This document shows, one piece after another, positions 61,601 through 64,000 of a DNA stretch of 64,000 nucleotides. Position 1 is the stretch's first letter. Every line of letters begins with the position of its first letter. Origin of the DNA: Perkinsus chesapeaki (taxonomy: Eukaryota; Perkinsozoa; Perkinsida; Perkinsidae); contig JAAPAO010000040.1 of NCBI GenBank assembly GCA_013115145.1, forward strand, positions 1-64,000. Direction: 5' to 3'. The translations under genes were made by a program, and so were the position numbers. The notes under the pieces were generated by a model. The model saw only the letters and a program-made list of their open reading frames with translations. It did no database searches and was not told the DNA's origin.

Positions 61601-62800
61601 ATGGAAGCCTGCCCTGCCGCATTGGAACAGTTTTGGGACGGAACCATAAGGATAGCGAATTCTCGCTATGTCTCGAATCCCAGGTGCTTCCTTACAAAAC
61701 TTGCTAAGGAATGCAGGCCCGAAATACAGTGCGATGCTTGCGATGCCCGAAGGTTGGTTGAGAAATACGTAAGTCTGACCTGGCTCGTCTGGAAGAGCAG
61801 ATCACCGCAGTGGTGCTTTGTTCGTGGCGGCCACGGGCCCTAATAGACACTTCCGATTGCACTTTGATATGTCGTTCATTATTTCGCACATGTAGTTCTG
61901 CTTGGATAAGATATTACGTCCCCCCAATCTTACCCCTTGGCCGTAATGCTGCCACCAAAGGAAGACTCGTAGCTGTTATAGTATCAGGCATTGTACAGTG
62001 ATACGTTATGGAGATCATTAAGATATCCACCACTGTGGTGACATGTATCTCAACGGCAACCACTGCTATTTCAGGTGATTAGGTGTGAGAAATGTCTTTC
62101 TAACTTCGTTGACGCCGAAGAACGTGACCACCAGCTTGAAACTTTTCTTTCTGATCTGGTGCACGATCACAACAGAAACTGGTAGCAAACTCCGTATAGA
62201 GGTGATCACGCAAACGTCACTGTTAGTCTGGAAGCTGCCACGGCAAGATCAAGCGTAGTTCCATCTGAAAACACCAGTTTTGAAGGTGAATCCCAAATCT
62301 TTCGCCCCTACGAATCGTAGGCTAGGATTCTAGCTGAACGCAGCGCTAACGTCACGTGCATCCCGCGTCAGTTTTCCCTTCTCAGATGAGTCTTCTTCAA
62401 GCCCCACCGCTTCAGGAACGCACGATTCTTCCAACGTACGGTCTCAACACATTTTTGCTCTTGCCATCATCTTTACAGATTTCCTCCTTTGCTCATGGAA
62501 TCGATGATGATGTTGATGCCATCCAACCTCTGGGATGGACTCCACGTATGACACACATCATACCATAAGGAATTGACTTCGTGTTGTACCCTACAGACAC
62601 TCAGTGCCTAGACCGACAATGGATCGATGACGCGGGGTTCAAAAGGGTCCGTGGCACGTAGGTCAACAGCACTTTGGGAAGATTAACATTTCCATCCATC
62701 AGCTACGAGAAGAGCGAGATCTCTATGACGCCCACAAGAGCTATTCGGGACAATGGAGCAAAATGATGCGAGACGAAAATTACGCGTAGGTTCGGAGGTT
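61601..62800 (+). CDS. Unrecognised multi-exon protein with CxxC pairs
   Basis: The ATG at 61601 starts MEACPAALEQFWDGTIRIAN and continues to QCDACDARRLVEKY, then a GT donor at about 61769. A later exon from about 62075 gives VIRCEKCLSNFVDAEERDHQ then LETFLSDLVHDHNRNW. Further coding-like pieces are ESQIFRPYES (about 62290), DESSSSPTASGTHDSSN (about 62390) and INISIHQLREERDLYDAHKS (about 62690-62790). CDAC and CEKC could form a zinc site. I recognise no family. Whether the later pieces belong to the same gene is uncertain, and the end is not fixed. Confidence 0.35.
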
Positions 62801-64000
62801 CTAGTGTTATAAATTAACCGGCTCGAATGGAAGTGTTGGAAAGCCCTTTTGGATAAGCACTTTGAATAAAAGTGGCGTCATGTGTTAGGAGAGACTCTCC
62901 CGTTTCAAAGGGGGCAGCATCGTCCTTCTGTTATTATCAGCTGCTCTCTTCTGTGTCCTACGTGGGGTACAAACTCCTTGACAAAAGGCTTGATTGCGAG
63001 TGTGATGCAATACACAAAAACAATAACTGTCCTTTCCAGGACGGTGTACTCATTTGCAGGAAGACCGTACCATACTATCGCTGCGAAATGCTATCGCTTA
63101 ACGGCTAATGGCCGAACAAAGGAACGGGAGATAAGGAGACCAATGAGGGAAAGGTACGCGCTGTTGATAGAATGATGTCACTCGAACAGCTTAGTCCTTT
63201 TTGACAACGGCTGCTATGGCTATTATTTGTTCTATACCATTCGAGCTAGTAAAATAGTTGCGCTTCGATCATAGAGATAATGACTGTTCGTAATCCCAAC
63301 ACTGCTTTGAGTTGCCAAGTATAAATATTAACGACCAACGCAAACCTCGCCGGTACGAGACCACAGAGGGCCACCAGGCCGACATAAAGGCAAATTATGA
63401 ATCGCTCAATCCTCTCCTCCTCCTTCTCATCATCGATACCCCAAACAATGGGGATGATGGAAGAAGGAAGGTGATGATCGCAATAAATGACAACAACACT
63501 AATAATCGACGGTTTTATCACAGCAGCACGCCGTCGTCCGCTGGAAACGAGTCTCTAGTCGGTGGACCGGCGGCCCTCGCGGCCTTTGCCTTCGCCTCGG
63601 CTCGCGCGTAACGGAACCTATGCGAAAAGATATGCCCTTTGAGGAGCAGGCACTTACCCCGGAGGCAGAAGCCGGCCGTTGGGTGCAAAAAGGGGGCGCT
63701 CGGGCAACGATCTTGGTTGCTGCCAAGGCTGACTGTTCTGCCATACGGACGAGGAGGAGACCGACGTAGACGTACTCGTGTAAGCAGTCCATGGCAGCGC
63801 CGCCGGTGTCTGGGGCAACTATTGGTAATAATCTAAACGTCTACGGCCTACTGCTGTCGATGCCGCTGATGAGGATGAACCGCCAATCGGTGGAGCCGAG
63901 ATTTGACTATACCAAGCCGCCGCCTGTCCCGACTGCTCCCATTCAGCCCTCTGACAGCGACTTCTGTGTCTGAGCGAGGCCACTGCTCAACTGCACTGGA
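62801..64000. other. Weak coding signals at the window end
   Basis: The minus strand at about 63246-63520 reads a hydrophobic membrane-like segment (FIICLYVGLVALCGLVPA). The minus strand around 63560-63610 reads ARAEAKAKAARAAGPPTRDS, perhaps exons of one small membrane protein gene. The plus strand at 63791-63973 has an open frame ending PIQPSDSDFCV. None has a recognised family or secure start. Confidence 0.25.

Overview
The window reads as nuclear DNA of a gene-dense, flagellated protist, most likely an alveolate and perhaps a perkinsid. The grounds are: protein genes of purely eukaryotic kind (MFAP1, Fused/STK36, Tctex-1 dynein light chain, a nucleolin-like protein, PDCD2-like); many short GT-AG introns of about 40-50 nt that can be checked against conserved proteins; flagellar genes; and AP2-like DNA-binding segments of the kind common in alveolates. 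The species is inferred, not shown. One assembly gap of 97 N lies at 59810-59906.

Layout. 1-169: a tRNA-Ser(AGA) whose 3' half precedes its 5' half, with no Pol III terminator until after the 5' half, so a candidate circularly permuted tRNA gene. 250-2553 (-): degenerate or unrecognised coding DNA. 2683-9584 (+): PDCD2-like, a coiled-coil protein, mitochondrial ETF alpha and a Tctex-1 light chain. 9689-11125 (+): a secreted JmjC/cupin protein with two EF-hands and an ER-retention-like tail. 11338-19338 (+): a very large type I membrane protein with repeated LCWC motifs. 20019-30661 (-): phospholipase B-like protein, MFAP1 and Fused/STK36 kinase. 31402-31431: a tRNA-like 3' fragment with a T5 run. 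31574-35209 (+): a small membrane protein, a METTL21-type methyltransferase and a putative AP2/AT-hook DNA-binding protein. 35461-35690: a 30-bp minisatellite.

36037-42032 (+) holds four tandem intronless malate dehydrogenase genes, with a 60-bp tandem repeat between copies 3 and 4. 42406-55690 (-) holds a large helical, probably secreted protein, an unresolved small gene, a PSMG4-like proteasome chaperone and cytosolic isoleucyl-tRNA synthetase. 56406-57978 (+) is an ABC1/ADCK atypical kinase. 58620-60808 (-) is a nucleolin-like protein. The last 3 kb carry an unrecognised CxxC-containing gene (+) and weak coding signals.

The genes are not an operon. Themes are flagellar function (STK36, Tctex-1, perhaps the coiled-coil protein), ribosome and proteasome assembly (PDCD2-like, nucleolin-like, PSMG4-like), mitochondrial metabolism (ETF alpha, ABC1 kinase) and surface or secretory proteins (JmjC-EF-hand, LCWC protein, phospholipase B-like). 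Multi-exon models were spliced by eye from conserved motifs. Internal exon borders are approximate unless stated.
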